NCBI GenBank assembly: GCA_965214375.1
Contig: OZ243947.1
Coordinates: forward strand, 682,001 to 746,000
From: Endobugula sp965214375
GTDB lineage: Bacteria; Pseudomonadota; Gammaproteobacteria; Pseudomonadales; Cellvibrionaceae
Length of the DNA: 64,000 bases
Direction of reading: 5' to 3'
In this document: positions 17,937-27,565 of the stretch, piece after piece
How positions within the stretch are numbered: position 1 is the stretch's first letter
Layout of the letters: each line of letters starts with the position of its first letter
Notes under the pieces: generated by a model
The model's input: only the letters and a program-made list of their open reading frames with translations
Told to the model about the DNA's origin: nothing
Databases searched by the model: none
Made by a program: the position numbers and the translations under genes

Positions 17937-18949
17937 CTGTCTGAATAGATGCGAGGCTCGATGTCCAGATGTATGCCATAACGATCATAAATATCCTGCT
18001 GAAGACGCGTCACAAATGATAGGATTTTACGCTGATGACAAGCGTTCGGATTCGTCAATACCAATGCCTGTTGCTCATGCATGGCAATATCATCCAGCCA
18101 TTGGCCTTTCCAACCCGCCTGATCGATGAGCCACCCTGCGGCCAGTTTATAGTGATTGTCGTAATAAGCAAAAGCGACTAACTGCGGATAACGCTGTTGC
18201 AACTGCTCGTAACAAGCCCTATCGACAATCGGGTTTTTAAAAAAGCTGCCAGCGTTGGGAATGATGGCAGGATCAGGTAATTTACTACGCCGAATACGAA
18301 TGACTGCGTCAGCGACATCATCAATACCGCTATTTTTTTTCTCGTCCAATGCCTGTTGTAAGGCGGGATAATCCAATCGCAAATGTGGCACTTTGGATAA
18401 GCGCAACACAACACGTGTAATAATAAACTGATCTTTTGCGTTTTGTTTGAAAACACTGTCACGATAAGAAAACTGACACTCATCGCGAGTAAAACGGTGC
18501 GTCTTTAAGGTGTCAATCTGTACGGCTTCAAGATATTCAAAACAATCACAAAGCTCAACACCGTAAGCACCAATATTTTGAATCGGTGCGGCACCCACCG
18601 TACCCGGTATCAGTGCTAAATTTTCTATTCCATACCATTGGTTAGCAACACAATGCATCACCAGTTCGTGCCAATTTTCTCCTGCGGCAACCGACAACAA
18701 GAGATGGTTATCCGTTTCTTGTTCAACACGAGTGCCGTGTATATTCATCAACAACACCAGACCTCGAAGACAATCGGGCAATACCACATTACTACCGGAT
18801 CCCAACACCGTTACAGGCCATTGTGATTCGGCGGCAAGCACTAAGGCATCGTTTAACATTGCAGGAGTATGAATAACCGCAACATGCTCGGCATAAGCCG
18901 GTATTGCCAGCGTATTATGTGCCTGTAATGAAATATTATCCTGTATCAC
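17933..18949 (-). CDS. murB: UDP-N-acetylenolpyruvoylglucosamine reductase
   Basis: A 338-residue type I MurB, which reduces the enolpyruvyl group to make UDP-MurNAc. The N-terminal FAD domain has the TVLGSGSNVVL segment, followed by GAAPIQNIGAYGVEL and, in the substrate domain, a SYRDSVFK segment. The C-terminal IPNAGSFFKNP contains the catalytic Ser. Intact. Overlaps the phosphatase gene upstream by 4 bp and the AlkB-like gene downstream by 4 bp. Confidence 0.96.
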   Translation of the reverse strand: MIQDNISLQAHNTLAIPAYAEHVAVIHTPAMLNDALVLAAESQWPVTVLGSGSNVVLPDCLRGLVLLMNIHGTRVEQETDNHLLLSVAAGENWHELVMHCVANQWYGIENLALIPGTVGAAPIQNIGAYGVELCDCFEYLEAVQIDTLKTHRFTRDECQFSYRDSVFKQNAKDQFIITRVVLRLSKVPHLRLDYPALQQALDEKKNSGIDDVADAVIRIRRSKLPDPAIIPNAGSFFKNPIVDRACYEQLQQRYPQLVAFAYYDNHYKLAAGWLIDQAGWKGQWLDDIAMHEQQALVLTNPNACHQRKILSFVTRLQQDIYDRYGIHLDIEPRIYSDR

Positions 18950-19434
18950 AATTGATAATCTTTACGAATACGTTGTAGCAATCCATCAACAGCATCCTGA
19001 ATCATCTGAATCACCTGCTGAAAATGTTGCTCACCACGGTAGTACGGATCCGGTACCGCGGTATCTGTCGCAATACCGGCCTCTTCTAAAAACAAACCCA
19101 ACACTCCGTTATAGTGCGCAGGTTTCATGGCACGAAGATGACTCAAGTTATCGTGGTCCATTGCCAAGATATAATCAAACTCATCAAAATCTTGTACTGA
19201 TACCTGACGCGCCTGCAAATGGCTCATATCATAACCACATTTACGTGCAGTTTTTTGCGTTCTTTCATCTGGCGGACGACCAGTATGCCAATCCGCAGTA
19301 CCCGCAGAATCGACCACCATGTTTGCAGACAATCCCTGCTTATTAACATGAGCCTGAAATAACGCATGTGCTGTGGGTGATCGACAAATATTTCCCAAAC
19401 AAACAAAAAGGACGTTGATATTTTTTTCTGCCAC
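18946..19434 (-). CDS. Low-molecular-weight protein-tyrosine phosphatase
   Basis: A 162-residue cytoplasmic phosphatase. The P-loop C(x)5R is Cys12-LGNIC-Arg18, and the general-acid Asp is in VPDPYYRG near residue 129. In many gammaproteobacteria this gene sits between kdsB and murB, as here, outside the capsule clusters where Wzb homologues act. The substrate is not known. It starts 16 bp after kdsB. Confidence 0.94.
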   Translation of the reverse strand: MAEKNINVLFVCLGNICRSPTAHALFQAHVNKQGLSANMVVDSAGTADWHTGRPPDERTQKTARKCGYDMSHLQARQVSVQDFDEFDYILAMDHDNLSHLRAMKPAHYNGVLGLFLEEAGIATDTAVPDPYYRGEQHFQQVIQMIQDAVDGLLQRIRKDYQL

Positions 19435-19449
19435 TGTGTACTCCCGTGC

Positions 19450-20220
19450 TTATTGTTGTGCGGCGATAATGGCTTGTATTTTATCAAGATCTTCCGGCGT
19501 ATCGACACCCGCAGGTACCGGTTCGCAGGCAATATCCACATGAATTTTTTGACCGTAAAACAAAATACGTAATTGTTCCAATGCTTCTATTTTTTCCAGC
19601 GGCGCAGGCTCCCAATGAACAAATTGATTTAACAGCGCAACACGATAGGCATAAATACCTAAATGGCGTCGGTAATGTAAATTATATTGCTCGGGTTGAC
19701 GCAGTAATATGTCACTATCAACATCTCTGTAGTACGGCACGGGTGAGCGAGAAAAGTATAACGCCAATTGCTGACTATCCGTGACAACTTTAACGGCATT
19801 AGGATTGGATAATTCTTCTTGTGACGGTATTGTTGTAGCTAATGTGGCAGCAGAAGCCTGCTCTACTTGTTGTAAATTACGAGCCACCTGATTAATCACC
19901 GCAGGGGGAATTAAAGGCTCATCACCTTGCACATTCACAATAATATGATCATTATCCAATTGATAGTGTTGCGCTACTTCTTGTATACGATCAGTGCCCG
20001 ACAAGTGTTGTGATGAAGTCATACACACCTCACCACCAAACTGTTTTACCGCATCAGCAATACGTTGAACATCAGTAGCAACAATCACCTGTTGTGCATC
20101 GCTCGCTTGAGCGCGCTCGTACACATGTTGCACCATGGGTTTACCCGCGATAGTCAATAACGGTTTACCGGGTAATCGTTTCGATGCATAACGTGCGGGG
20201 ATAACAACAAAAAATGACAT
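19450..20220 (-). CDS. kdsB: 3-deoxy-manno-octulosonate cytidylyltransferase
   Basis: A 256-residue enzyme that activates KDO as CMP-KDO for lipopolysaccharide core synthesis. It has IPARYASKRLPGKPL at the N-terminus, the nucleotide site VNVQGDEPLIPP, and RHLGIYAYR near the C-terminus. It follows lpxK with a 3-bp gap. The Trm112-like small gene often found between lpxK and kdsB is absent. Confidence 0.96.
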   Translation of the reverse strand: MSFFVVIPARYASKRLPGKPLLTIAGKPMVQHVYERAQASDAQQVIVATDVQRIADAVKQFGGEVCMTSSQHLSGTDRIQEVAQHYQLDNDHIIVNVQGDEPLIPPAVINQVARNLQQVEQASAATLATTIPSQEELSNPNAVKVVTDSQQLALYFSRSPVPYYRDVDSDILLRQPEQYNLHYRRHLGIYAYRVALLNQFVHWEPAPLEKIEALEQLRILFYGQKIHVDIACEPVPAGVDTPEDLDKIQAIIAAQQ

Positions 20221-20223
20221 AGC

Positions 20224-21270
20224 TTACAATTTCCTCAGTCGCATTAAATGATCCAGTAACATATGTGGGAGTGTTATTTTTACTCTCAAAGACCACCAGT
20301 TTTTGTTTGCAAAGGTCTGGCATTTTACGGCATCTTTTTCTGTCATTAACACAATATCGTGTTGCGAATGATTAAAATCTTTTTCAGAAAAAGCGTAATG
20401 ATCATCGTATGCATAAGCCGCACAATGGATGTCTAACGCGCGTAGCGTATCAAAAAAACGCGCCGGATTACCGATACCTGTTATTGCTTTCAACGACAAG
20501 GGTGTATTTGCAGTATCCTTCTTCCACGGCAATGGATGCAGTGGATAACAATCTTGAGTATGAATATTGCACCATCCATACGGCTCTACTCCCAAAGTAG
20601 TTACACGTTCACTATCAATCTGTTGATCACTTTGATTTAACAGCACCCAATCCACCTTCGCCAGCCGATGAGCAGATTCCCGTAAGGGACCTGCCGGGAT
20701 CAGCAAATGATTACCCAAGCCTCGATGACCATCGACAACCACAATTTCAACATCACGCTGCAAGCGATAATGTTGCAATCCATCATCACTAATAATCATC
20801 TCGATATCTGGATATTCTGTTAACAGATGCTTGGCAGCCGCAACACGGTCTTTACCAATGACGACCGGACAATCGCTGCTGCGCGCGATTAATAACGGTT
20901 CATCTCCTGCCGTGCTGGCACAATCATCCGGATTAACCGGGTAAGGATAGTAAGGCGCGTTGCTGTGGTATCCCCGACTAATAATACCGACACTAATACC
21001 CTCGGCATGCATAGCCTTTGCCAGCGCAATAACCACGGGGGTTTTTCCGGTACCTCCCACTGTAATGTTGCCAACAATAATAAGGGGGACGGGTAATTTT
21101 ACAGAGCGTTTTTTTTGGTAATATTGATTCAGCAACGTGAGCCATTGAAAAATCAATGACAGGGGCCATAAAACAATACGAATTCCCCATAAAGCAGGAT
21201 GCTTACCAAACCACAACGTTAAAAACGCACGTTGCCCATAACTTTGTTGGGAATGCTGACGGTCAGACAT
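20224..21270 (-). CDS. lpxK: Tetraacyldisaccharide 4'-kinase
   Basis: A 348-residue lipid A kinase, adding the 4'-phosphate. Membrane-associated N-terminal helix (GIRIVLWPLSLIF), Walker A (VGGTGKTP, about residue 72), and the DDGLQHYRLQRD motif holding catalytic Asp-His. Start overlaps the exbD stop by 1 bp. The msbA flippase that often precedes lpxK is not present between exbD and lpxK here. Confidence 0.96.
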   Translation of the reverse strand: MSDRQHSQQSYGQRAFLTLWFGKHPALWGIRIVLWPLSLIFQWLTLLNQYYQKKRSVKLPVPLIIVGNITVGGTGKTPVVIALAKAMHAEGISVGIISRGYHSNAPYYPYPVNPDDCASTAGDEPLLIARSSDCPVVIGKDRVAAAKHLLTEYPDIEMIISDDGLQHYRLQRDVEIVVVDGHRGLGNHLLIPAGPLRESAHRLAKVDWVLLNQSDQQIDSERVTTLGVEPYGWCNIHTQDCYPLHPLPWKKDTANTPLSLKAITGIGNPARFFDTLRALDIHCAAYAYDDHYAFSEKDFNHSQHDIVLMTEKDAVKCQTFANKNWWSLRVKITLPHMLLDHLMRLRKL

Positions 21271-21692
21271 TACTGTTCAGCAGGCTGTCGAGTCGTAATA
21301 CGTAATTGCGACCAGCCGACCTGACCCGCAACATCCATGGCGCGCACAACCGCCTGATGAGAACTATTGGCATCAGCAGTAATCGTCAGTGGTTTATCCG
21401 TACCCGACTGAGCAAGGGACTTTAATGCCCGCTGCAAGGTAACGGCTTGTTGGTTGACAAGTGCTTGTCCATTTACCGTATAGGCACCCCTGGCACTCAC
21501 CACAATATCCACACCCGTGACCGAATCAACGGCAACGGGTTCAACCGACGCTTCAGGTAAATTAATCTCAAGGTGGGTTTCTTTAGTGAACGTTGTCGAG
21601 ACCATAAAAAAGATCAACAACAAAAACACCACATCAATCAGTGGTGTCAGGTTAATATTTTCTTCATGGTTTTTTTGTCGACGGAATTGCAT
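21270..21692 (-). CDS. exbD: Biopolymer transport protein ExbD
   Basis: A 140-residue TonB-system energiser with one N-terminal membrane helix (LIDVVFLLLIFFMVSTTF) carrying the proton-relay Asp, and a periplasmic domain (KPLTITADANSSHQAVVRAMD). It works with ExbB upstream. Located 16 bp after exbB. The TonB partner is not in the window. Confidence 0.94.
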   Translation of the reverse strand: MQFRRQKNHEENINLTPLIDVVFLLLIFFMVSTTFTKETHLEINLPEASVEPVAVDSVTGVDIVVSARGAYTVNGQALVNQQAVTLQRALKSLAQSGTDKPLTITADANSSHQAVVRAMDVAGQVGWSQLRITTRQPAEQ

Positions 21693-21708
21693 ATATGCAC
21701 CTTACTGC

Positions 21709-22332
21709 CTATGGCTTGGGATCATTCACACGATCGCCATGCATGGCATCGACCAGTTTGATAGATTCATGCTCCATGGTAACGACCAAAGAGTCAATAC
21801 GACGCAGAAAGAAACGGTGCATGATCATCGCCGGAATAGCGACACACAAACCGGCCGCAGTGGTAATCAAGGCTTCGGAAATACCTCCAGCCAACGCACC
21901 CGCATTGCCCGTTCCCTCTAATTCGATCGCCACAAAGACTTTAATCATACCGATAACGGTACCCAACAAACCTAACAAAGGGGTCACCGCAGCAATCGTA
22001 CCTAAAGCACCGACATATTGTTCCATTGAATGCACAACCTGACTGGCGGCTTCCTCAATGCTGTCTTTCATGACATCACGGCCTACCTGCGCATTACTCA
22101 AACCGGCCGCAAGAATACGACCCAACTCAGACGTTTTGCGCAATTCACGTAACCGTGCAGTATCGACCTGATTCGTCTGCACCCAATTCCACACCTGTGA
22201 CAACTGGTGTTTCGGTGCAATCTTCTTCGGGCTCAGTGTCCATAATCGCTCAATAGAAATGGCAAAAACGGCAATCGAACACAGAATAATAGGCCACATC
22301 AACCAGCCGCCAGCAACAATGATATTCTCCAC
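21709..22332 (-). CDS. exbB: Biopolymer transport protein ExbB (MotA/TolQ/ExbB family)
   Basis: A 207-residue proton-channel protein with three membrane helices: residues about 8-26, 100-130 (LGTIAAVTPLLGLLGTVIGM) and 145-170 (EALITTAAGLCVAIPAMI). The conserved Thr and Pro of the family are in these helices. It is the first gene of the exbB-exbD-lpxK-kdsB-phosphatase-murB run, all on the minus strand with short gaps or overlaps. Confidence 0.94.
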   Translation of the reverse strand: MENIIVAGGWLMWPIILCSIAVFAISIERLWTLSPKKIAPKHQLSQVWNWVQTNQVDTARLRELRKTSELGRILAAGLSNAQVGRDVMKDSIEEAASQVVHSMEQYVGALGTIAAVTPLLGLLGTVIGMIKVFVAIELEGTGNAGALAGGISEALITTAAGLCVAIPAMIMHRFFLRRIDSLVVTMEHESIKLVDAMHGDRVNDPKP

Positions 22333-22383
22333 AAATACTCCTGCAATCAGTAGGTTATTGGGGTTATTAAAACTGCAAGCACT

Positions 22384-22857
22384 CTAACACATTTCCCGAA
22401 GTGTCGTAAGCCGTTGCAGAACCTCTTCAACGCTTACGCCCCTTTCACGCCATAGCAGATAAACCCCTGCCGACGTGGCACCGACCCCCAGAATACTCTC
22501 AGGCATGGTTGATATCTGATCTTTTAATCGGCGATGAACATCAGTAGCGGCTTGTTTTTGGCTATTTTCCCACGTCCAATGCTGACTGAAATGCAGCTCA
22601 TGTGTGAATGAATGCTGAATTAACAACCAATCATTACGCGTAGCGCGTTTGTCATGAAAGGGCAGAAAGTATTCAGCAATCGCTTGTTTCTCACCAGACA
22701 CCTCTAACTCCCGCAAGCGCACAACAACCCCCTCAAGAGCCGCAGACTGACGCAATGTAGCTAACTGGCGATCGCGCCGACTGGGCTTAAACATCATGAC
22801 AGGGCCAACAACCAATGCAATTGCCAGCACAATGAATATCACAGGCCAAATATTCAT
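22384..22857 (-). CDS. Hypothetical single-pass membrane protein
   Basis: A 157-residue protein with an N-terminal membrane helix (VIFIVLAIALVVGPVMMF) and a soluble domain rich in Arg and Glu. Similar proteins occur near exbB/murB-type loci in gammaproteobacteria, but no function is known to me. It is 51 bp upstream of exbB in the same direction and could be the first gene of that operon. Confidence 0.75.
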   Translation of the reverse strand: MNIWPVIFIVLAIALVVGPVMMFKPSRRDRQLATLRQSAALEGVVVRLRELEVSGEKQAIAEYFLPFHDKRATRNDWLLIQHSFTHELHFSQHWTWENSQKQAATDVHRRLKDQISTMPESILGVGATSAGVYLLWRERGVSVEEVLQRLTTLREMC

Positions 22858-23015
22858 CTTTTTATTTACCTATTTAAAACATTTCGGACGATTTTTAATG
22901 GACAAATTCGCGTTCTCCATTAATACTGATTCCCCATAATTTCATAAACAGTATTCACACTAAAGATATTATCATGGAAGCTGTCAAAACAGATGCTCAG
23001 TATGTGGAGAAACCT

Positions 23016-25004
23016 ATGTTTCATGTCAGATTTATATTGGCAGTCCTTATGGCATGCCTCTCGAGTAATGTCTCTGCGACGACTCTTGATCATGAAGCCA
23101 ATAGTGACACGCGCGAGAAACAGCGCAAAATCTATTTACAAGCCGTCGAGGCTTTTTCTGATCGAGATTTACGATACTATCAGACACTAAAAGCCCAATT
23201 AGCTAACTATCCCTTATATCCTTATTTACTCTACCGTGAATTAAGCTATAAGCTGGATACCAGCAGAAGCACCCTATCAAAGGATTATCAGAAAACAGCG
23301 CAACGAATCAACCAGTTTTTACAATCCTACAAAAGTAGCTACCTTGAAAAGCGCCTGCGTGTTAAATGGCTGAAACACCTCGCCAAAAACAAGAATTGGA
23401 AAGACTACGCCTATTACTATCAGCCTTATCTCAAAAACACCACCTTGCAGTGCCATTATTGGACAGCCATTCTCTACACCCGTGGTATTCTTGAAGCCGA
23501 TGCCGTTCAGTCCTTGTGGTTAAAAGGTAAATCACAACCCGACGAGTGCGATGTGTTGTTTAAAAAATGGGAACATAACGGACATTTAACACAAGAACTC
23601 CTGTGGGAACGACATAAATTAACGATTAATAAGGGTAACTATCAATTAGCGCATTATTTACAAAAAAAGATGTTACCGGCCACAAAATATCTCGCTACTC
23701 TTTATGAAAAAACCCATAGGCAACCGGCCACCATTAAAAATGTTAAACGCTTCAAATCCTATAAGCATTCGGAAGATAAATCTTCGCAACAATTAATTGA
23801 TATTATTTACCATGGTATCTACCGTTATGCGTATCGGGAACCTGCCGCCGCCTATGATATTTTTTCTACACTAAAAGATATCTACACATTTAACGACGAT
23901 GAGCAAAAACAACTGGTTAACCGTATTTCCACACGTTTTATACGAAATGGGGAAATAGATGCCGCAAAACCACTGATCAAAACACTGCCTGCCAGTAATA
24001 GAGAAGAACAAATAGAGCGGCTATTACGGCACTATCTTGCGCTTGAAAACTGGCCTCGTATTATCGAGTGGATTGATCATCTACCCAGACATCTGGCCGA
24101 ATCCGAACGTTGGCTCTATTGGAAAGCTCGTGCATTACAAGAAACCGGCACATCAGGCCATAAAGACATTTTTCAACAGGTGGCAAAAACACGTGGCTAT
24201 TACGGTTTTCTTGCCGCTGATATTCAACAAAGCCAATATAAATTTGAAGATAAACCCGCACCAGTAAAACTAGACATTATTAAAGAGGTTAAATCTCTAC
24301 CTGCGCTGCAACGCTCACGTGAATTTTATCTCTTGGGTGATTACCATAAAGCCCGTGTTGAATGGTCATATGCCCGCAAAAATTTCTCACCCATGGAATC
24401 CATTGCCGCAGGGCAACTGGCGCATCTATGGGGATGGAATCGTAAAGCCATTGAATCGATGGCAAAAGCGGGATACTGGGATGATCTCACCATCAGATTT
24501 CCGGTGGTACATCAACATATTGTGCATGAAAAAGCGACCGACAATAATCTTTCAAGCTCGCTTATTTTTTCTATTGCACGTCAGGAAAGTGCCTGGGAAC
24601 ACGATGCACGCTCACGTTTAGGCGCACGCGGCCTGATGCAAATAATGCCTGAAACTGCTAAACAAACCGCGAAAAAAGCCAAAATACGTTACAGCAAAAG
24701 AAAATTATTAGATCCCGAATATAATATAACGCTGGGCAGCCACTACATCAGTTACTTGTTAAAAAAACATAATAACAACCGCCCGCTTGCGATTGCATCT
24801 TACAATGCTGGTCCGCACCGGGTTAAACGTTGGCTGGAAAAAAGCAATGCGCAACTGGACACGGATACTTGGATAGAAATTATTCCGTTTAACGAAACCA
24901 GAAAATATGTGCAAAACGTATTATCGTATGAAGTCATTTATAACTATCGTCAAGGTCAACACAGCAAACTGCTAACATTAGCCGAAGCGAATACTGACCT
25001 GTAA
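23016..25004 (+). CDS. slt: Soluble lytic murein transglycosylase (Slt70-like)
   Basis: A 662-residue periplasmic enzyme that cleaves MurNAc-GlcNAc bonds to form 1,6-anhydroMurNAc. Start at 23016 is preferred over 22974 because GGAG lies 6 bases before it and the product then begins with a normal signal peptide (FHVRFILAVLMACLSSNVSA). A long superhelical region of alpha repeats is followed by the catalytic domain: ARQESAW (catalytic Glu about residue 524), GARGLMQIMPETA, and AIASYNAGPHRVKRW. Divergent from the hypothetical gene at 22857. Confidence 0.94.
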   Translation: MFHVRFILAVLMACLSSNVSATTLDHEANSDTREKQRKIYLQAVEAFSDRDLRYYQTLKAQLANYPLYPYLLYRELSYKLDTSRSTLSKDYQKTAQRINQFLQSYKSSYLEKRLRVKWLKHLAKNKNWKDYAYYYQPYLKNTTLQCHYWTAILYTRGILEADAVQSLWLKGKSQPDECDVLFKKWEHNGHLTQELLWERHKLTINKGNYQLAHYLQKKMLPATKYLATLYEKTHRQPATIKNVKRFKSYKHSEDKSSQQLIDIIYHGIYRYAYREPAAAYDIFSTLKDIYTFNDDEQKQLVNRISTRFIRNGEIDAAKPLIKTLPASNREEQIERLLRHYLALENWPRIIEWIDHLPRHLAESERWLYWKARALQETGTSGHKDIFQQVAKTRGYYGFLAADIQQSQYKFEDKPAPVKLDIIKEVKSLPALQRSREFYLLGDYHKARVEWSYARKNFSPMESIAAGQLAHLWGWNRKAIESMAKAGYWDDLTIRFPVVHQHIVHEKATDNNLSSSLIFSIARQESAWEHDARSRLGARGLMQIMPETAKQTAKKAKIRYSKRKLLDPEYNITLGSHYISYLLKKHNNNRPLAIASYNAGPHRVKRWLEKSNAQLDTDTWIEIIPFNETRKYVQNVLSYEVIYNYRQGQHSKLLTLAEANTDL

Positions 25005-25011
25005 CTAATGC

Positions 25012-25952
25012 TTAACTATAAACTGAGCGGATACGTTGTTGTACGATAGTGGCCAACTCATCGGGCCGGAATTTTGATAGAAAACCATCACACCCCACTT
25101 TTTCTACCATGGCATTATTAAAGCTACCACTTAAGGATGTATGCATACCAATATGTAAGTCTTTTAATCTTTCGTCATTACGAATTTCATAGGTCATACG
25201 GTAACCATCCATTTCCGGCATTTCGGCATCCGTAATCACCATCAGCAACTTATCACATACATGAATGCCTTCATCTGCCCACTGCTGTAGCTGAGTTAAT
25301 CCTTTCAGCCCATCACTGGCCGTAATCACCTCGATATTAAAACCCAAGTTACTGACGGTTTCAATCATTTGGCGGCGCGCATTTTGAGAATCATCGACTT
25401 ACAATATTTGTAATGTCTTATCGCCCACCAAGTCAGAGAGATCCTGTTCAAAAACACCGTCCGAAATTTCGGTATTGGGTGGAATAATATCCGCTAACAC
25501 ACGCTGACATCAAGAATTTCCACAATAGAATCATTAACACGCGTAAAGGCGGTTAAAAAGTGCTCTTTGCCGGTCGCTTTTGGGGGCGGCAAAATGGTAT
25601 CCCAATTCAGATTAATAATGCGATCAACCGGGCCAACCAAAAATCCCTGTATAGACTGGTTGTACTCAGTCACGATAAGGTTACAGGTCTCATCTTTAGA
25701 AAGCGCGCTACGGCCAATAGCCATATTTAAATCAATCACTGGCACTGCCCGACCGCGAAGTTGTGCCACACCACAAATGGCCGGGTGACTACCGGGCATT
25801 TCAGTTAAGCGGGGAACCTGTACAACCTCCTGAATTTTAAAGACATTTATTGCAAACACCTGATGGGATTTGAGCTTAAACATCAATAGCTCAAGACGGT
25901 TCTCTCCAACCAATTTGGTTCTTGAATCAATACTTTCCATTAAATTGGACAT
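25012..25952 (-). pseudogene. cheV: Chemotaxis adaptor CheV, frameshift plus nonsense
   Basis: The CheW-like coupling domain is read from 25952 (LLMFKLKSHQVFAINVFKI, GVAQLRGRAVPVIDL). It runs out of frame near 25504-25510, where adding one G would restore DVERVLADI. In the restored frame the linker to the receiver domain continues to IL, then TAA (25399-25401), then VDDSQNARRQMIETV and a full receiver domain to 25012 (phospho-Asp in VITDAEMPEMDG). Two independent lesions make a functional fusion unlikely. The normal protein couples chemoreceptors to CheA and tunes this by phosphorylation. No other che or fli genes are in the window. Confidence 0.88.
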
Positions 25953-26101
25953 GCTGTTTCTACCCTAAAGCCTGTTGTAATACACGGTATTACTATCAGT
26001 GTAGACGAATGTCATCATAACGCATAAAAAAGCCTTGCTTTCACATGATTTCAACTAAACTCAAAGGTATACCAACGTTTTTAAACTGATAAATAACCCT
26101 A

Positions 26102-27313
26102 ATGTCACAATTGATTGCACGACAACCCATTTGTAACGAAACACTGAAAGTGATTGGTTTTGAGTTACTACACCGTATGAATAACGCCGGCAACCATGCC
26201 GTTATTCATAACTCTGATAGTGCAACCATTGATGTACTGCTTGCGGCTTATAATGATTTATCCATCGGTGATGTCGTGGGTAACCAACTGGCGTTTGTTA
26301 ACTTCACCAGCAATATCATTATGAATCAGTTGCCTCCTATTTCGGCCAAACAATTGGTCATTGAATTATTAGAAGGAGAAGAAGTCACCCCCGAACTGAT
26401 TAAAGCCCTGAAACACCTCAGAAGAAAAGGCTATAAAATTGCGTTGGATGACTTCTGCCTCAATAAAGAAACACTGTCATTAATTGATTGTGCTGACATT
26501 ATCAAACTGGATGTCCTACAAGACCCCCCCGCAAAATGGGCGCCTTATATTCCCAAACTGAGAGACCGCGGTATTATCATGCTGGCCGAAAAAGTAGAGA
26601 ATTATGATGTCTATGAAGAATGTCGGGAGTTGGGGTTTACTCTGTTTCAGGGCTTTTTCTTTGCCAAGCCTAAAATACTAGCCGGCAAAAAAATGTCACA
26701 AAACGCAGCATCTATTATGAACCTGATAGATGTCTTAAATCAGGATGCGATTGAATATGATCAAGTGGTTCAAGTGATCGCCAAGGATGTGAGTCTGAGT
26801 TACAGCCTGTTAAGAGCAGTGAACTCCGGCATGTTTCCCATCTCAAGTAAGATTGAATCTATCAAACAAGCGGCCGTCACCTTAGGCATTAATCATTTAA
26901 AAAAATGGGCTAATTTTATGGCCCTGAGCAGTCTGGATAATAAACCCGCCATACTCATAGAAAGCGCCATGTTAAGAGCCAAAATGTGCGAATTATTAGG
27001 TGAACATATTACCGGAAAAGAAGCGCCCGACGGTTTTTTTACTATAGGGCTATTTTCAATGCTGGATGCTTTTTTTGATGTCCCTCTTGAAAAAATCTTA
27101 AAAAAAGTATCGCTGAACAAAGAAATCAACGATGCTATTTTATATTTCTGGGGCATCAAAGGCTGTATATTAAAAACCGTTATTGATTACGAACAACAAA
27201 ACGAGTGGGATGTTGCCCATCATAAAATGCTACGCGCTCACAACATCAATCAGGATATTATCACCCACAGCTATCTGCAAAGCGTGCAGTGGTGTAACGA
27301 AAACCGTTTTTAA
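26102..27313 (+). CDS. EAL/HDOD signalling protein
   Basis: A 403-residue protein of the YuxH type: an N-terminal EAL-like domain (LIARQPICNETLKVIGFELLHR; IALDDFCLNKETLSLIDCADIIKLD; LAEKVEN; FTLFQGFFFAKP) followed by an HDOD domain (about residues 200-400; LSYSLLRAVNS). The metal ligands of active c-di-GMP phosphodiesterases are mostly replaced, so it is probably a binding or scaffold protein rather than an enzyme. Expressed alone and divergent from the cheV remnant. Confidence 0.9.
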   Translation: MSQLIARQPICNETLKVIGFELLHRMNNAGNHAVIHNSDSATIDVLLAAYNDLSIGDVVGNQLAFVNFTSNIIMNQLPPISAKQLVIELLEGEEVTPELIKALKHLRRKGYKIALDDFCLNKETLSLIDCADIIKLDVLQDPPAKWAPYIPKLRDRGIIMLAEKVENYDVYEECRELGFTLFQGFFFAKPKILAGKKMSQNAASIMNLIDVLNQDAIEYDQVVQVIAKDVSLSYSLLRAVNSGMFPISSKIESIKQAAVTLGINHLKKWANFMALSSLDNKPAILIESAMLRAKMCELLGEHITGKEAPDGFFTIGLFSMLDAFFDVPLEKILKKVSLNKEINDAILYFWGIKGCILKTVIDYEQQNEWDVAHHKMLRAHNINQDIITHSYLQSVQWCNENRF

Positions 27314-27320
27314 TCCTACG

Positions 27321-27560
27321 CTATCTGCGCAAGCACTCATCAATTGCATCAGTAGCAAATGGCCAATATACGGTGTGTTGCAAACGCTCTATATACAGCA
27401 CAGGAATGTTAACGCCGTACGCATTTAACAAGGCTTCATCGGTTGCAATATCCACCTCTTCTATTACCAATGAATACTGATCAATTAAAGGCTCAAGTTG
27501 TTCTTTGGCTAACTCACACAAATGACAGCCCACAGTAGAGTAGAGAATGATTTTCTGCAT
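27321..27560 (-). CDS. Glutaredoxin family protein
   Basis: A 79-residue thioredoxin-fold protein with CxxC (STVGCHLCELA, Cys12 and Cys15) and the cis-Pro segment GVNIPVLYI. It matches the DUF836-type short glutaredoxins. It lies 5 bp downstream of the acyltransferase gene on the same strand, so may be the last gene of the ornithine-lipid-like operon. Target unknown. Confidence 0.88.
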   Translation of the reverse strand: MQKIILYSTVGCHLCELAKEQLEPLIDQYSLVIEEVDIATDEALLNAYGVNIPVLYIERLQHTVYWPFATDAIDECLRR

Positions 27561-27565
27561 ACATC

